Shown here piece by piece: positions 30,201-41,910 of a stretch of DNA of 64,000 nt. The stretch spans positions 39,971,329 to 40,035,328 of the forward strand of contig NC_134878.1 of the NCBI RefSeq assembly GCF_041734735.1, given 5' to 3'. Each line of letters starts with the position of its first letter. Position 1 is the first letter of the stretch. Both the position numbers and the translations under genes were made by a program. Below the pieces are notes generated by a model. The model saw only the letters and a list, made by a program, of their open reading frames with translations, was not told where the DNA came from and made no database searches. This DNA comes from Babylonia areolata (taxonomy: Eukaryota > Mollusca > Gastropoda > Neogastropoda > Buccinidae).

Positions 30201-31299
30201 ATTCAATCACTAAACTCGCCCTAAGCTAATGGGTGACATAAATTCACCCTTTCTGACACCTAGTGAGACTGGGGGTGTCCTCCAGTCTTGTTGGAATTTG
30301 CAGACATGAGAACTGAGATAGAATAGACCATTTTGTGTGCTAAGATCCTGAAAAACATAGCAGACCTTCAGGGTCTCAGACCTTGCTAACGCAATAGTAG
30401 ATATGTGTCATCTGGCTGCATACTTAATTTCTTTCTATCACACAAACCATGTCTTAAATGAAGGGTTTTTTTCTCCTTTTAATGCTATGATTTCATTATC
30501 ACATCACAATATCTTGTGAAATAAGCTGAAAACACCTTGTTCTACAAGATGAAATATACAAACATGTAAAATGAAAAACAGAATGAGAGACAGAATGTGA
30601 AAGATCAGAAAAATACCAACTTAAAACAATTCTAAATAAACATAGGATATATATTTGGAAAAAAGAAGAAAAAGAAACAAAGGATTATCATGTAAGATGC
30701 AGAGTAGGTAAATACCATGTCTACAAATACAAGCATATATATTTAATGAAACACACACACACAGTGACACACTCTCTCTGTGTATAAGAGCACTGTACAT
30801 TCACACTGTATTGCACATCTTTACATATATATTATGTTATCATATTACATACTTCTGGTGTGTGTCTTTGCTTTTATGTGGACACTGTTTCACTTAAACA
30901 CTGCCATTTTCTCTGGAATTTCTTTGTCTGCCAATACCCAAACTAGCTTCAATTAACCTGTACCAATAACAGGTTTAAGTCTCCCATATTAAGCCGTTTT
31001 TCTGAATCATTAACAGTTTATTTTGTTGAGATTCATTCCGAAATCTGAAAATTCTAAAAACCGCTTCTGACTGAGCTATTAAAAGGTAGGTTGTGTTTGA
31101 AGACGACATGACCTCATTTTTTTGTTTGTTCACAATTAAAAGGAAAGAAATACAAATTCTGGACAGAACACATACAGTGATACTAACTACACCATCGACG
31201 TGTTTACTGCATATAGATATTCTAAAGTGGACACTGAATTAACTGGAATGAACATAAAAGACAAATTTAATCAATCCTTTCTTTCAGCCCATTGTAGAC
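30201..31299. other. No gene; AT-rich
   Basis: Only a short CA run at 30751 and no ORF above chance. No match to other parts of the window. Confidence 0.45.
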
Positions 31300-31720
31300 T
31301 GATTTGTGCAGATCTAGAGATCTACCATGTGTTGCGATCTGCTTGAAGCGATGGCAATGTCTCCTTTACCGCCGAAATAAAAGAATAATCAAGATATAAT
31401 ACAACACACAAGAAACATGATTTAAACGGCATTATTACATCCACTACAATCACATCTATTTATCGTAAGAAGAAGAAAACATCAACTGCATTGCTTTAAA
31501 TATTAAATCTACTATACAGGCAAATGAAATGAGATGTGCCACTGCAGTGGGGATAAGTCTGCTTGCTTCAGAACTGAACATGCATGTTTTTCGATCCCAC
31601 TCCCATGCCCCCCCCCCCCCCCCCCCCCCCCCTTTTTTTCTCTCCCAAGCTTATTTCATATATAACATTTAATACTGAGCACTTTTCAACGATTACAAAA
31701 TAATGTCCATATTTCAGTTT
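31300..31720 (+). repeat. Repeat family D, copy 1 (full layout, tRNA-like core)
   Basis: The left part (AAGCGATGGCAATGTCTCC, then AGAATAATCAAGATATAAT and AACATGATTTAAACGGC) is followed by TTTAAATATTAAATCTAC and a tRNA-like core with an A-box-like GCAGTGGGGATAAGTCTGC near 31545 and a B-box-like TTTTTCGATCCCAC near 31588. The right part has CCCAAGCTTAT. The same order is found at 54230-54600. A 25-base C run (31608-31632) sits where the other copies have a T run. Confidence 0.6.
31608..31632 (+). repeat. C homopolymer, 25 nt
   Basis: An uninterrupted run of C directly 3' of the tRNA-like core; prone to length error in sequencing and assembly. Confidence 0.95.
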
Positions 31721-31899
31721 TGTAGTCATAAAAAATCTTTATTATACCATAGCAAATGTTTACATTGCATGCCTTTTTGTATCAATAACTATGAGTATGA
31801 CATTAAAAAAAAAAATCTTTAAATGTCATAAAACCTTATGGAAATATATAAACTGAATATGTAATTATATTATAATTTGGGTCGTAACAGATTATATTT

Positions 31900-34740
31900 A
31901 CCATGAAACTTGAAAGAAAAAGCCATAGCCTATCCAATAAGTTAGAAGAATTTAAAATAAGAGTCAGTGAGATAAGACCACACATTACTGGCCTAAATGA
32001 AACAATTCCAAAAAACCAAAGGTACTTTTTCAGTGTAAAAGAACATGGCAGTATCCCTAATTACAATATTTTCACAAATACAAATGACTTAAAGCCCAGG
32101 AATGTCCTATTCTAACCAAGTCTGCTTTTGAAGTGTATGGTGTAAATTTAAAAGTGCAAATGATGAGAAAGTTTTAACTGGATGTACATACAAAAGTCCA
32201 AATTCATCAGAACAGAAAAAATGAAAATTTATTCAAACTGAAAAATCTAAAGAATTGACAAATTTTGGCAAAGTTTGTATTGTGGGTGATTTTAATTACC
32301 CAGCTATACAGTGGGATGGTTCATGGACAGGCCCTTCGATAATAATTTTATAGAATGTTTGAGAGATGCTTTCCTGACTCAAAAAGTGGCAAGACCAACA
32401 AGAAATAGAATAGGTCAAAGACCTAGCATTGTAGATCTAGTAATGGTGAAGATACCAGGTTGGTAAGTGAAATCAAACACCATCATGATATTCTGGCTTT
32501 CCAGTTCCATACTTCAATGGTGAAGTTAAAAACACAAATTAACTTATTAAGTATAAATTTTACCTAAAAAAAGGGAAATCATAATAAAATAAGAGAAACA
32601 TAAAATAAAATGGATTGGACAGACATGGATGAACAAGATGTAAACAAGTGCTGGAATGATTTAAAGACACTAATACTTAAATCTATGGATAAATTTATAC
32701 CTAAAATTACAGGTAGACAAGAAAGGAAATTAAAACCCTTATGGATGAACAGAAAAATAATGAGAAGCATCAAAAAGAAATATAAACAATATAAGCGTTT
32801 CTTAAGACCAAAAACAGGTCACTCATATTTATGTTATGTAAGAGAAAGGAATAAGTGCTGTAAGTTCATTAAAAAAAGCTATATAAAAAAAAGAAAAGAA
32901 AAAAAAAGAGTATGAAAGAAACAGAGCAAAAAAAACCCTGTAAATATAGCCCAAGAATGTTTTGGAAGTATGTACAGGAAAGAACAAAGCTAAGAACACA
33001 AACAGGAGTACTGAAAAAAGATGGTAGTTTAGCAGAAACAGATAGGGAAAAAGCAAAAACTTTAAATAATTTCTTTGCACGTGTTTTTCACGAAAGAGAC
33101 TGTTACAAATTTACCTAACCTTGGAGAATGTTCCAGATCAGGAAATATTAATGTGTGTGATCTAAGGGTCATCCCTATGGCAGTGGAAAAATAAATTAAA
33201 AGCTTTTGACCCATATAAAACACAAGGACTAGACCAAATACCTTCAAGCCTCCTAAAAGAATTGAGCAAAGAGTTGGTTATTTCACTGAGCATCATCTAT
33301 AAAAAGTCACTTGAAAGTGCTTCCATACCAAATGACTGGAATATGGCTGGGGTAACAGCTATTTACAAGAAAGGGTCAAAACAAGAACCAGGTAATTATA
33401 GACCAGTGAGCCTAATGTGTAAAGTGTGTAAGATTTTAGAATCTTTTATTAGAGATGCAATGATTTCGGATATGAAAGTAAATAACCTTTATGTAGAATG
33501 TCAGCATGGCTTTAACAGAATAGATCATGCACAACACAACTATTAGAAGTAATCGAAGATTCAAAGATCTGACTAAAATGACAGATAGCGGTAAACCTAT
33601 TGACATAATTTATTTAGACTTCAAGAAAGCATTTGATTCTGTCCCACACGATAGACTTATTAAAATTAGCCTCGTATGGTATTACTGGTAACTTACTGAA
33701 CTGGACAAGAAGCTTCTTAACAGGTAGAACACAGTTACGATAGGAAGAAAAGTCAACTTGTGCAAATGTAATCAGTGGTATTCCACAGGGCAGTATTCTT
33801 GGACCAGTACTTTTCACAATATATATAAATGACCTTCCTGATTGTATACAAAGTATGTGTAACATTTTTGCAGATGACACTAAAATTTATGGTGATGCAC
33901 ACAAAAATCTCACATTACAAACTGATTTATATACACTACAGGAATGGTTTGACAAATGGAACCTTTATTTTAATGTTTCAAAGTGTAAAGTTATGCACAT
34001 AGGGAAAAATAATCTAAATGACAATGACACAGAATATTGAGAAATGCCATAGTGAGAAAGACCTAGGAATAATGTTTGACAATAAACTATCCTTTGATAC
34101 ACATATTGATAATGTTATAAATAAAACCAATCAAATGATTGGTGTAATTAAGAGAACCTTAAGAGAACTACTTAGATAAAGATATATTTCTCAATCTATA
34201 TAAAGCATTAGTTAGATCGCATGTAGAATGTGGTACTATTGTGTGGCAACCATACCTTAAGAGACAATCTATAGCAATAGAAAGAGTCCAAAGATGAGCA
34301 ACGAAATTATTAAAAGAATGCAAGAATATGAGTTATCAACAAAGACTTACATACTTAAACCTACACTCACTAAAAGGTATAGAAGAGTAAGAGGAGATCT
34401 GATCGAAACTTAAAAGATATTAAATAACATAACTGATGTAAATTCAAGACATATCTTTAGAATGTCGGACTAGGACAGTACAAGGAACTCGGTAAAGAAA
34501 ATTTGTTCAGAACACTGCAACACCAACATTACAAAAAATTCATTGGCTAATTGAATTGCACAAACATGGAATGCACTACCAGCTGAAGCTGAACTTGCAC
34601 AAAATACTAACACGTTAAAAAATCTCCTTGACACCAACATCATCTTAAAAGAAAATTTTTTCAGGATCAGGATTTGGGGTGTTGTTTTATACAACTTAGC
34701 CATTTTTTGGCTTTTTATGCCCCTTCACATTTACTCCTTT
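31900..34740 (+). mobile_element. CR1-like LINE, heavily decayed
   Basis: Endonuclease remnants (31903-32460; VGDFNYPAIQWDGSW can be read near 32284) are followed by a linker (32610-32915, DKFIPKITGRQERKLKPLWM), RT pieces (33262-33546 with IPNDWNMAGVTAIYKKGSK, GNYRPVSLMCKVCKILE; GIPQGSILGPVLFTIYINDL near 33780), the motif C frame 33855-34040 (NIFADDTKIYG) and a thumb (TWNALPAEAELAQNTNTLKN near 34565). It belongs to the same family as the copy at 34741-40620 and meets it tail to tail. At least ten breaks. Confidence 0.78.
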
Positions 34741-34776
34741 ACATTGTTGGTCAGGTTGTTGACTAGCTCAGTCATT

Positions 34777-35439
34777 TTATCCATCAAAGTCATATTTCGT
34801 TTTTGTCAATAACTCGTGTTTATCTATGAGGTTCTTAAAAGTATTTATACAAGGTGCACGTTTTATATTGTTTATTAATTTGTTCCAATAATTTGTTACT
34901 CTGTTACTAAATGTAAACTTTCTGAGATTTGTTCTGGAATACTGTTTAAATATTTTGTCTGTACTGTTTCTTGTAGTGTCTACATTTGGAGTACAAAAAA
35001 AGCATGCTTTGTTTACATCGTTAAACCCATTTAATATTTTGTACGTCTGTATTAAGTCCCCTCTTACTCTTCTTGCTTTAAGTGATGGTAGTTGTAAGTA
35101 CTTTAATCTTTCTTGATATGAATAATCTTTTATGCTATAGACCAGCTTTGTTGCTCTTCTTTGAGCCCTTTCTATGGCTTGCGACTGCTTTATTTGCGTT
35201 GGGTACCATACAGTGTTTCCATATTCTAGGATAGGTCTAACTAATGTTTTATATAACCGCAAGAAAGTAACCTTATCTATAAATGAAAATGCTCTTTTTA
35301 TTATTCCAATCATTCTGTTCGCTTTGTTTATACTATTTGCTATATGTTTGTCAAATGATAAAGTTTTGTCAAATGTGACACCTAAGTCTTTTTCCTCATC
35401 ACATTTTGATACTTTTATTTCTTTGTCTCCGATTTTCAT
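34777..35439 (-). pseudogene. CR1-like ORF2, RT thumb and C-terminus
   Basis: A 220-codon frame from KIGDKEIKVSKCDEEKDLGV through LVRPILEYGNTVWYPTQIK and RVTNYWNKLINNIKRAP to KTKYDFDG and stop. This is the standard CR1 C-terminus and shows no breaks within it. Confidence 0.8.
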
Positions 35440-35861
35440 GATGTATTCTTTCTCTGGGTTTGATTTCCCAATATGAAGTACTTTACATTTATAACATTAA
35501 AATATAGATTCCATGTGTCTGACCGTTTTACTAATGTTTCAATATCTTTTTGTAAATCCTGATATAATTTTGGAGAGTTGTATAATTTTGTGTCATCTGC
35601 AAAAATTTTACATGTACTCTTTAGTTCGCAAGGGAGATCATTTATGAATAAAGTAAATAGTACAGGTCCTAATATACTACCTTGTGGTATGCCACTTATA
35701 ACATCAGCTTTACCAGAGAAGGAACTACCAATTCTAACCCTTTGAGTTCTTTTTGTTAGAAAGTCCCTTATCCAACCAAGTATGTTTCCTGTTATTTCAA
35801 AAGATTACAGTTTCTTTAGTAGTCTTTCATGTGGTACAGAGTCAAATGCTTTCTGGAAGTC

Positions 35862-36347
35862 TTAGTATAACACATCTATGTTTTCTCCCTTATCTATCTC
35901 TTTTGTAAAGTCCTCCATCACTTTCAGAAGTTGAGTCACACATGACCTATTTTTGCGGAATCCATGTTGGCACTCAGCATACAATTTATTATCAGTCATG
36001 CGCCTAACAACAGCCTCTCTTATGAATGATTCTAACAATTTACATATGGTACATGTTAAGTTCACTGGCCTGTAATTCCCTGGGTCTGTTCTTGTTCCTT
36101 TTTTGAAAATTGGTATAACTGTTGCTGTTTTCCAGTCTATGGGCACAGTCTTCTCCTCAATTGATTTGTTAAAGAGTATGTATAATGGGACTGCAATCTC
36201 TTCACTCAGCTCTTTTAGTATTTTTGAAGGAATGGCATCAGGACCACAAGCTTTGTTTGGATTCAGAGTTTGAAGTTTCTTTTTTATAGCTTCAACCGAA
36301 ACATCTACACTATCCAAAATCTTACCATTTTGACTTTGAAGCTGCAC
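35862..36347 (-). pseudogene. CR1-like ORF2, RT fingers/palm start
   Basis: A 161-codon frame with NPNKACGPDAIPSKILKEL, VPIDWKTATVIPIFKKGTRT, GNYRPVNLTCTICKLLESF and ECQHGFRKNRSCVTQLLKVM. It stops at 35862, where motif A (YLDFQKAFD-like) begins. Motif B/C can be read on the minus strand at 35560-35700 (GIPQGSILGPVLFT-like) in another frame. Confidence 0.75.
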
Positions 36348-36379
36348 TTAGAGAAGGTACAGTACTTATATCTTCTTTT

Positions 36380-38320
36380 GTAATAATAATAATAATGGAT
36401 ACTTATATAGCACACTATCCAGAAATCTGCTCTAGGTGCTTTACAAAAATGCTTTTGTTAACATAAAACATTACAACTATGTTACATACACACATCAAAA
36501 TGTGACTACACACACAAACACACACACTGCATACATACATTTTAACATACATGTGTATCTAACAGCTACCCTAACACATACGCACACATAGGCAGACACA
36601 AACTTACATAAACACACGCACACACAATACACATTCATATACATGCATGCAGTTATGTACACATACATATGTATACACACATAGTCAAGCACAGCTAACG
36701 CAAAGGAAGTGGACCTACCACAATTGAACTTATTGCTGAGGGAAAAGGTGAGTTTCGAGACGAAATTTAAAAGATGCGAGGGAATCAGAATGACGGAGGT
36801 TATCAGGGAGCTTGTTCCACAGTCTTTGGCGATTGAAAGAAAATGATCTGTGTCCATAGGTCTTACTTCTGAAATGAGGTATCCTGAGAAGTCGAGTATC
36901 AGAGGAAAAACGGAGCTGGCAAGACATGGAGGAGTTCAGAAAGATACTTGGGGCCAGATCCGTTTACTGCAGAAAAGGTCAGAGTGGATAGCTTATAGTC
37001 TATTCGATCAGAAACGGGCAACCAGTGGAGAGACTGAAGGAGAGGAGAAACATGGTCAAATTTAGAAGCTCTGCACGAGTCTGGCAGTGTTATTCTGAAT
37101 TTGTTGGAGTCTGTCGAACAGATATTTGGGAAGGCCGGCCAAAAGAGTTGCAGTAATCCAATCTTGAGAGAACCAGAGAGCATACAAGTGTCTTGGTTGC
37201 ATCGGTTGAGAGATAGTGGCGGATAGATCATAGAGCTGATTCTACGCAGTTCCAAACAGGCAACTTTACAGATATTCGAAATGCTGTTGGAAGGAAAGAG
37301 ACTGGTCTAGGATTACACCAAGACACTGAACAGAAGGAGAAAGTGAGACAGGTGTGCTATTGATCAGAACAGAGTCAGGAAAGGAAGGATGTTGACGAAA
37401 CTTCTTTGGAGAGGTTATCATAAATTCAGTCTTAACTTCATTTAGTTGCAGCTTGTTGAGAGTCATCCAGTCCTTTAGGCCAGCAATGCACTCCTGTGTT
37501 TGAGTCACCAGTGTATCAAATTCAGCTATGGAAGCCGACTGATAAAGTTGTGTGTCATCAGCAAAGCTCTCATGCGACATCGCATGATGACTGATGACAT
37601 CCGACACAGGAGCCGCATACAGCATGAAAAGAACAGGACCTAGGACGGACCCCTGTGGGTCACCATATTTCAAGGCAGATACTCTAGAATATCTACCATT
37701 TACACACACTTTCTGTGTATGATCTGACAGGTAAGACGTGATCCATGCTAGTGCAGTGTCACGAATACCAAAGGAAGTTTTAAGTGTGTTCAAGAGGATA
37801 GAGTGGTCGATAGTGTTAAAAGCTGCTGACAAATCTAAGAGAGCGAGAACAGATATCTTATCCTCATCAAATCCTGAAAGCAAATCATTCACTATTCTAA
37901 GAAGGGCTGTTTCGCAACTATGACCACGTCTATAAGCTGACTGGTGGGAATTAAGTAAACCATATTGTTCAAGATGAGCTAAGAGCTGAGACAATATGAT
38001 CTTTTCTAGCAGTTTTGATAAAAAAATTACAGATTAGAGACAGGTCGATAATTTTTCGAACAATTATGATCCAAAGATGGTTTCTTGATGAGTGGACGTA
38101 CAACAGCAGATTTGAAGCTTTCAGGGAAACAACTAGACAGTAAGGAAGAATTGATGACATGAGTAGTATGTGGCAGTAGAACATCAATACATTCAACCAA
38201 CAAAGACGACGGGACAGGGTCAAGCTCACAGGATTTTGGACAAGCGCTCTGACACACTTTCTTCACAAAATCTTCAGTAACCGGTTGGAAACAATGTAAA
38301 ACAGGACCACTGTTCTTGAA
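36380..38320 (-). mobile_element. L2-like LINE, 5' truncated, nested in the CR1-like LINE
   Basis: Minus-strand order: 38027-38320 (KSCELDPVPSSLLVECIDVL, SFKSAVVRPLIKKPSLD, NYRPVSNL), 37266-37994 (GLLNSHQSAYRRGHSCETAL, LALLDLSAAFNTIDHSILL, YGDPQGSVLGPVLFMLYAAP, HESFADDTQLYQ), 36899-37255 (LQSLHWLPVSDRIDYKL) and 36730-36927 (LWNKLPDNLRHSDSLASFK, LFPQQ stop). The 3' UTR (36380-36700) includes a CA microsatellite and ends in an ATT repeat. The RT core keeps both Asp of motif C. About three frame breaks. It shares family with 49440-53860 and 20975-21190. Confidence 0.82.
37266..37994 (-). pseudogene. L2-like LINE RT core
   Basis: A 242-codon frame covers motifs 2-7 of the RT: SAYRRGHSCETALLRIVNDL, ALLDLSAAFNTIDHSILL (motif A), GDPQGSVLGPVLFMLY (motif B, with Asp where Val is usual), ESFADDTQLYQ (motif C) and VQCLGVILDQSLSF. 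Polymerase residues are present, but the neighbouring parts are in other frames. Confidence 0.8.
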
Positions 38321-38474
38321 AAAAACACTAGAAAAAAGTGAATTCAAAATATCCGCTTTTCCACTGTCTGTTTCTACTGTATCTCCATCTTTAGTTATTA
38401 ATGGACTCACTCCTGTTTTCATTTTAGTTTTTGATTGTACATATCTCCAGAAAGCTTTTGGGTTATCTATACAT

Positions 38475-39349
38475 TCATGTGACAGTTTCTTTTTGAATTC
38501 TTTTTTTGCTTCCCTTATTTATTTTATTTTTTTTACTACATATATTACATGCCTTTATATATTTTTGATAGTCTCTCCTTTGTTTGGTAACTAGGAACTT
38601 TTGGTACAATTTGTGTTTCTTTTTTTTCTTTTCTTTTTTTACAAATTTCAATGTGTTTGCATTCATCCACCTTGGTTTCTGTTTATTATTATTTCTGGTG
38701 GTTTGTTGTGGGACATTTTTTTCTATTGTAGAATGTAGAGTGGTTTTTATTTCTTTCCACACTGACCTCATTTAGTTTTTGCCAGTCTATCATCTTTATT
38801 TCTTCTCTCATTTGTTTAAAGTTCCCTTTCTTAAAGTTATATGATTGCTTGGGTTCTTCGCATTCCTGGTCATCACCTAAGTACAGTGAGAACATAAGCA
38901 CTTCATGGTCACTTTTACCTATAGGGGCTAGATGTTCTATATCTGATATTTTGTCTTCATCATTAACTATTACCAAATCCAGTATATTTGCTTTTTGTCC
39001 TCCTCTTTGTCTTGTTGTTTGCTTTACTACTTGAGTCAAGAATGCATCATGTAAACAGTTTATGAATTTCTGTCCTCTTTCTCCAGAACATGTGCCTTTC
39101 CAACTGATAATTATCTAGGAAGTTAAAATCACCTGTAATGCAGACAAAGTCAAACTGCTTCAATCTTTGCTCACTCAACAGATCAAACATTTTTTCTTCA
39201 TTTTCAATTGTTGTACTTGGGCTTTTGTATATAGTTCCAATCAATATCTTTTGTCTATCTTTAGTTGTAAAAGTAATCCACAAGCTTTCTTCAAAGTTAT
39301 TTTCCATTAGTGTGTGTTCTTTAGCATTTATGGTATCCTTAACATACAT
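38475..39349 (-). pseudogene. CR1-like ORF2, endonuclease and linker (three frames)
   Basis: Frame 39047-39349 has KILIGTIYKSPSTTIENEEK and FDFVCITGDFNFLDNYQLE. Frame 38689-39039 has ANILDLVIVNDEDKISDI and IGKSDHEVLMFSL (catalytic Asp-His). Frame 38475-38771 is the basic linker. The N-terminal endonuclease strands lie in 39350-39700 and are broken. Confidence 0.75.
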
Positions 39350-39733
39350 TACTATGCCTCTTTTGGGTTTCTCATTAAAAAATAGTTCATAGCTTGGAAT
39401 TGAATATTATTGTAAGTTTACTTCTTTTTGGTTCTTTGCTATAGATTCTGTTACTATAATGATATTTGGTTTACTCTCTTCTATCAAAGCAAGTAGTTCA
39501 TCTTTCTTGTTTAGAAGGCCATCTGCGTTTGTATACAAAAGTGAATAAGAAACTTCCTGTACAGTATTTCTAACATTAACAAACTTCTTTTTATAACTAT
39601 GTACATGGTCTTGTGCTTTGAGGTTAAGTCAATTTTTTCCCTGGTCTCCCTGGCCAGGCCTGGATTTCCATTGGACATGCACTATCTTCCTACCTCGGAT
39701 TCCAATATCCTTCTCTCCCTTCTCAATTCTCTG

Positions 39734-40469
39734 TCAGAGTTCTTCCCTCAATTCTTTGTTCTCTTTTCTTTCTGATGGTGTATAGTCTGGAATGATGTTC
39801 ACCCTTTCTTTCTGGTCAGTCACTTCTTGGTTCAGTTTCCGAGCGTTCCTCAGGATCTCCCTCTTTGCCTCGTTCATACTAACTTTGACCTTAATAAGCC
39901 TAGGTTTGGACCCTAAGTTGAAGTTTCCAAGTCTCACTGGTTCCTTGACAGTATCTTCTTTCAGTTCTGGGCAGATCTTCCCCACTACTTTCTTTATCTT
40001 TGACATGTCCTCTTTCACTCTATCCTCACTATTCTCACTACTACTTTCTGGGATGTTTGTGAAAATCAAGTTTAACTCTCTTTTTTCATTCTCTACCTTC
40101 TCTTCCCAAAGTTCTGTCACCTTCTTCTCTACGACCTCCTCTATCTTCTCTTCCAGAGCCTTTCCGCTACACCCCTCCTCTAGTCTTTCTAGCCTTTCAT
40201 CTACTTTCTCAAACAGTCTGATCAGTCGGTCGATGTTTGCTTCTACTTCAGTTTTCTTTTCACCCTCCCCCCGAGTAGCATTCCTGACAGATCCATTCTG
40301 TCCCTTCTTCTGTATCAGCTTTCTCACTCAGATAGCTTAAGACCCGGTCTGTGAGTGAAGTACATTCTTTGTGAGACCACTGTTTGTAGTCGTGACACTG
40401 GATACTCATTTCGTCTTCTACTCCCACCTCACATTTAAGGCAAATGAAGAATTCTGCCCTCTCCTCCAA
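39734..40469 (-). pseudogene. CR1-like ORF1: PHD-like finger plus coiled coil
   Basis: Frame 40260-40469 encodes a PHD-like zinc finger: FICLKC, then CHDYKQWSHKEC and WICQEC, in Cys4-His-Cys3 style spacing. Frame 39734-40327 follows with a charged coiled coil (VDERLERLEEG, EEKIEEVVEKKVTELWEEKV) and an RRM-like segment (RELNLIFTNIPESS, RLIKVKVSMNEAKREILRNA). PHD-type fingers are known in ORF1 of some CR1-clade LINEs. One frame change lies between 40260 and 40327. Role in the intact element: RNA binding and particle assembly. Confidence 0.75.
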
Positions 40470-40620
40470 TGCGCTTCGACCTTCCTTTTTTCTTTCTTTT
40501 TTTTTTCATCTATTTGCGAGTTTCTCCTGTCTTTCACCCCCCCCTACCCCCCTACCCCCCAGTCGATGATCCTCTTCCTCTGGTATGGGTCTTCCCCCTC
40601 CTCTAGAACCCTTTTCCAGA

Positions 40621-41580
40621 CATAATTTGTTATTAAGAAATTGACTGTTTTCTGGTTAGGATTAGGATTTGATGATAATTGAAATTAACTTTTTAAGCTA
40701 AGTATTTGCGTTTACTTGTACACACAAAAACTGGAAAACATGCGGTTTCGTTTGTGTGAGAGTCAATTCAAAACAATGCCGACATTTTTTTTTTTTTTTT
40801 TTTTTTTTCAATTCAAGGTTGTTTGACCAACTTGGAAGAAGTTGATTTTTATCGGATTTTTTGACAGCGACAATAAATGTCACCGTCAAAAAGTGTCACC
40901 GTCAAAAAAAAATTAAAAAAAAATTCAAGCACAATATTTTTTTTTTTTTTTTTTTGCGTCCGTGGGCCAAAAACTTCAGTACTACAACAATATTAATCGG
41001 AGCACATCGCATGAACCACTGCTGAGCCGGCCTTGACCTCTCAGTATTATGATGAACAAAACGAAGTTCTTACAGAAGTGTACCTGCGTACCCCGCCCAA
41101 CAACAACAAACAAAAGAAGAAAATAAATAAATTAAATAAAATGGAAGAAAGATGAAGATTCGATGGGGACATAAAAAGGCCGAGAGGTCTGGGCAGATGA
41201 CTGAATTTAGTTGTATGCCTTCGTCATACTATTATTAAAGCAGCAGTTATTCCACGTGTCTGTTGTTATCTTTCTTTGCGTCATTTGGTAAACACAAAAC
41301 CAAAACCCACACAATACACCCACATCCATTAGTTCTGGAATTCTTTATGCTTAATCGTGCAGTATAGTAAAACTGAAAGTAGACATTATTTGTGACAAAT
41401 AAAATTCACGACAGAACGCACAAACATATTTCCCAGTATAAAAACAAACTCGCCTGTAACAGCAAAATGGTGAAGACAACTTGCTACCCAACTTGCAAAT
41501 AAATGAACTCCTCCTGACCATAATTTTTTTTCTTACTAAGAGAACTTAGCATTATCGCTGAAACCCAATCGCTTGAGCAG
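40621..41580. other. No gene; long T runs
   Basis: T homopolymers of about 30 (40780-40809) and about 22 (40937-40958). A short tandem AATGTCACCGTCAAAAA, AGTGTCACCGTCAAAAA occurs at 40876-40908. No coding signal. Confidence 0.6.
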
Positions 41581-41609
41581 ACTGGTTGAGAGAGTGAACT
41601 CCTCGACGG

Positions 41610-41666
41610 CAGTGACTTCCGGATCTAGAACTCAGGATAGTATGGCCGATAAGAATGTTCAACAAG
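41610..41666 (+). promoter_or_regulatory. Possible host promoter and first coding exon
   Basis: An ETS-type motif (ACTTCCGG, at about 41616) lies some 25 bases before ATGGCCGATAAGAATGTTCA at 41642. The exon would end CAACAAG at 41666, followed by a strong splice donor (GTAAGA). The encoded start is MADKNVQQ. ETS sites close to start sites and short first exons are common in animal genes. No second exon can be recognised before the window fills with repeats, so this remains a guess. Confidence 0.3.
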
Positions 41667-41830
41667 GTAAGATTTTTTAGATAGTTGTCCTGAGTTCAAG
41701 AAACAAATGATTAAATAAAAAATACACTATGGTGAAGGCGGTAGAGAAGAGAAAGAAGAAGAAGATGAAGAGCAGGATTTAGTCATTCTAAAATAGTAAA
41801 AGGAAATATAGAAGCCACGTTACCTTAATA

Positions 41831-41903
41831 GTTTCCGTAGTGTAGTGGTTATCACATCCGCCTAACACGCGGAAGGTCCTGGGTTCGAGCCCCAGCGGAA
41901 ACA
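41831..41903 (+). tRNA. tRNA-Val (anticodon AAC)
   Basis: A 73-nt cloverleaf with complete pairing: acceptor GTTTCCG/CGGAAAC, anticodon stem TCCGC/GCGGA around loop CTAACAC with anticodon AAC at 41864-41866, T stem CTGGG/CCCAG around TTCGAGC, and discriminator A. The D arm (GTGTAGTGGTTATCAC) doubles as the A box, and GGTTCGAGCCC is the B box. A T run at 41906-41910 is the pol III terminator. It has no intron. The sequence fits the eukaryotic valine tRNA consensus very closely, so it is probably functional and not a SINE head. Confidence 0.96.
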
Positions 41904-41905
41904 CA

Positions 41906-41910
41906 TTTTT
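41906..41910 (+). terminator. Pol III T-run terminator of tRNA-Val
   Basis: Five T residues begin two bases after the tRNA 3' end. Confidence 0.85.

Larger units (their letters stand above)
34741..40620 (-). mobile_element. CR1-like LINE with PHD-like ORF1, split by an L2-like LINE
   Basis: Minus-strand order: ORF1 (39734-40469), ORF2 endonuclease (38689-39349), linker (38475-38771), RT (38330-38430, then 35500-36380 after the nested element), thumb (34777-35439) with stop at 34777 and a short 3' UTR. The nested L2-like LINE occupies about 36380-38320. The two halves join logically: the first ends in DILNSLFSSVF and the second resumes EDISTVPSL. The copy is younger than its partner at 31.9-34.7 kb because several frames are still long, but it has about eight breaks. 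Confidence 0.8.

Noticed and set aside
39792-40340. 182-codon plus-strand Ser/Phe-rich frame
   Set aside because: Exact antisense of the CR1-like ORF1 coiled coil; Ser/Phe richness comes from complementing Glu/Lys codons.
41160-41300. Possible solo LTR near the ATTATTAAAGCAGCAG stretch
   Set aside because: No matching second copy, no TG...CA ends and no target duplication visible.
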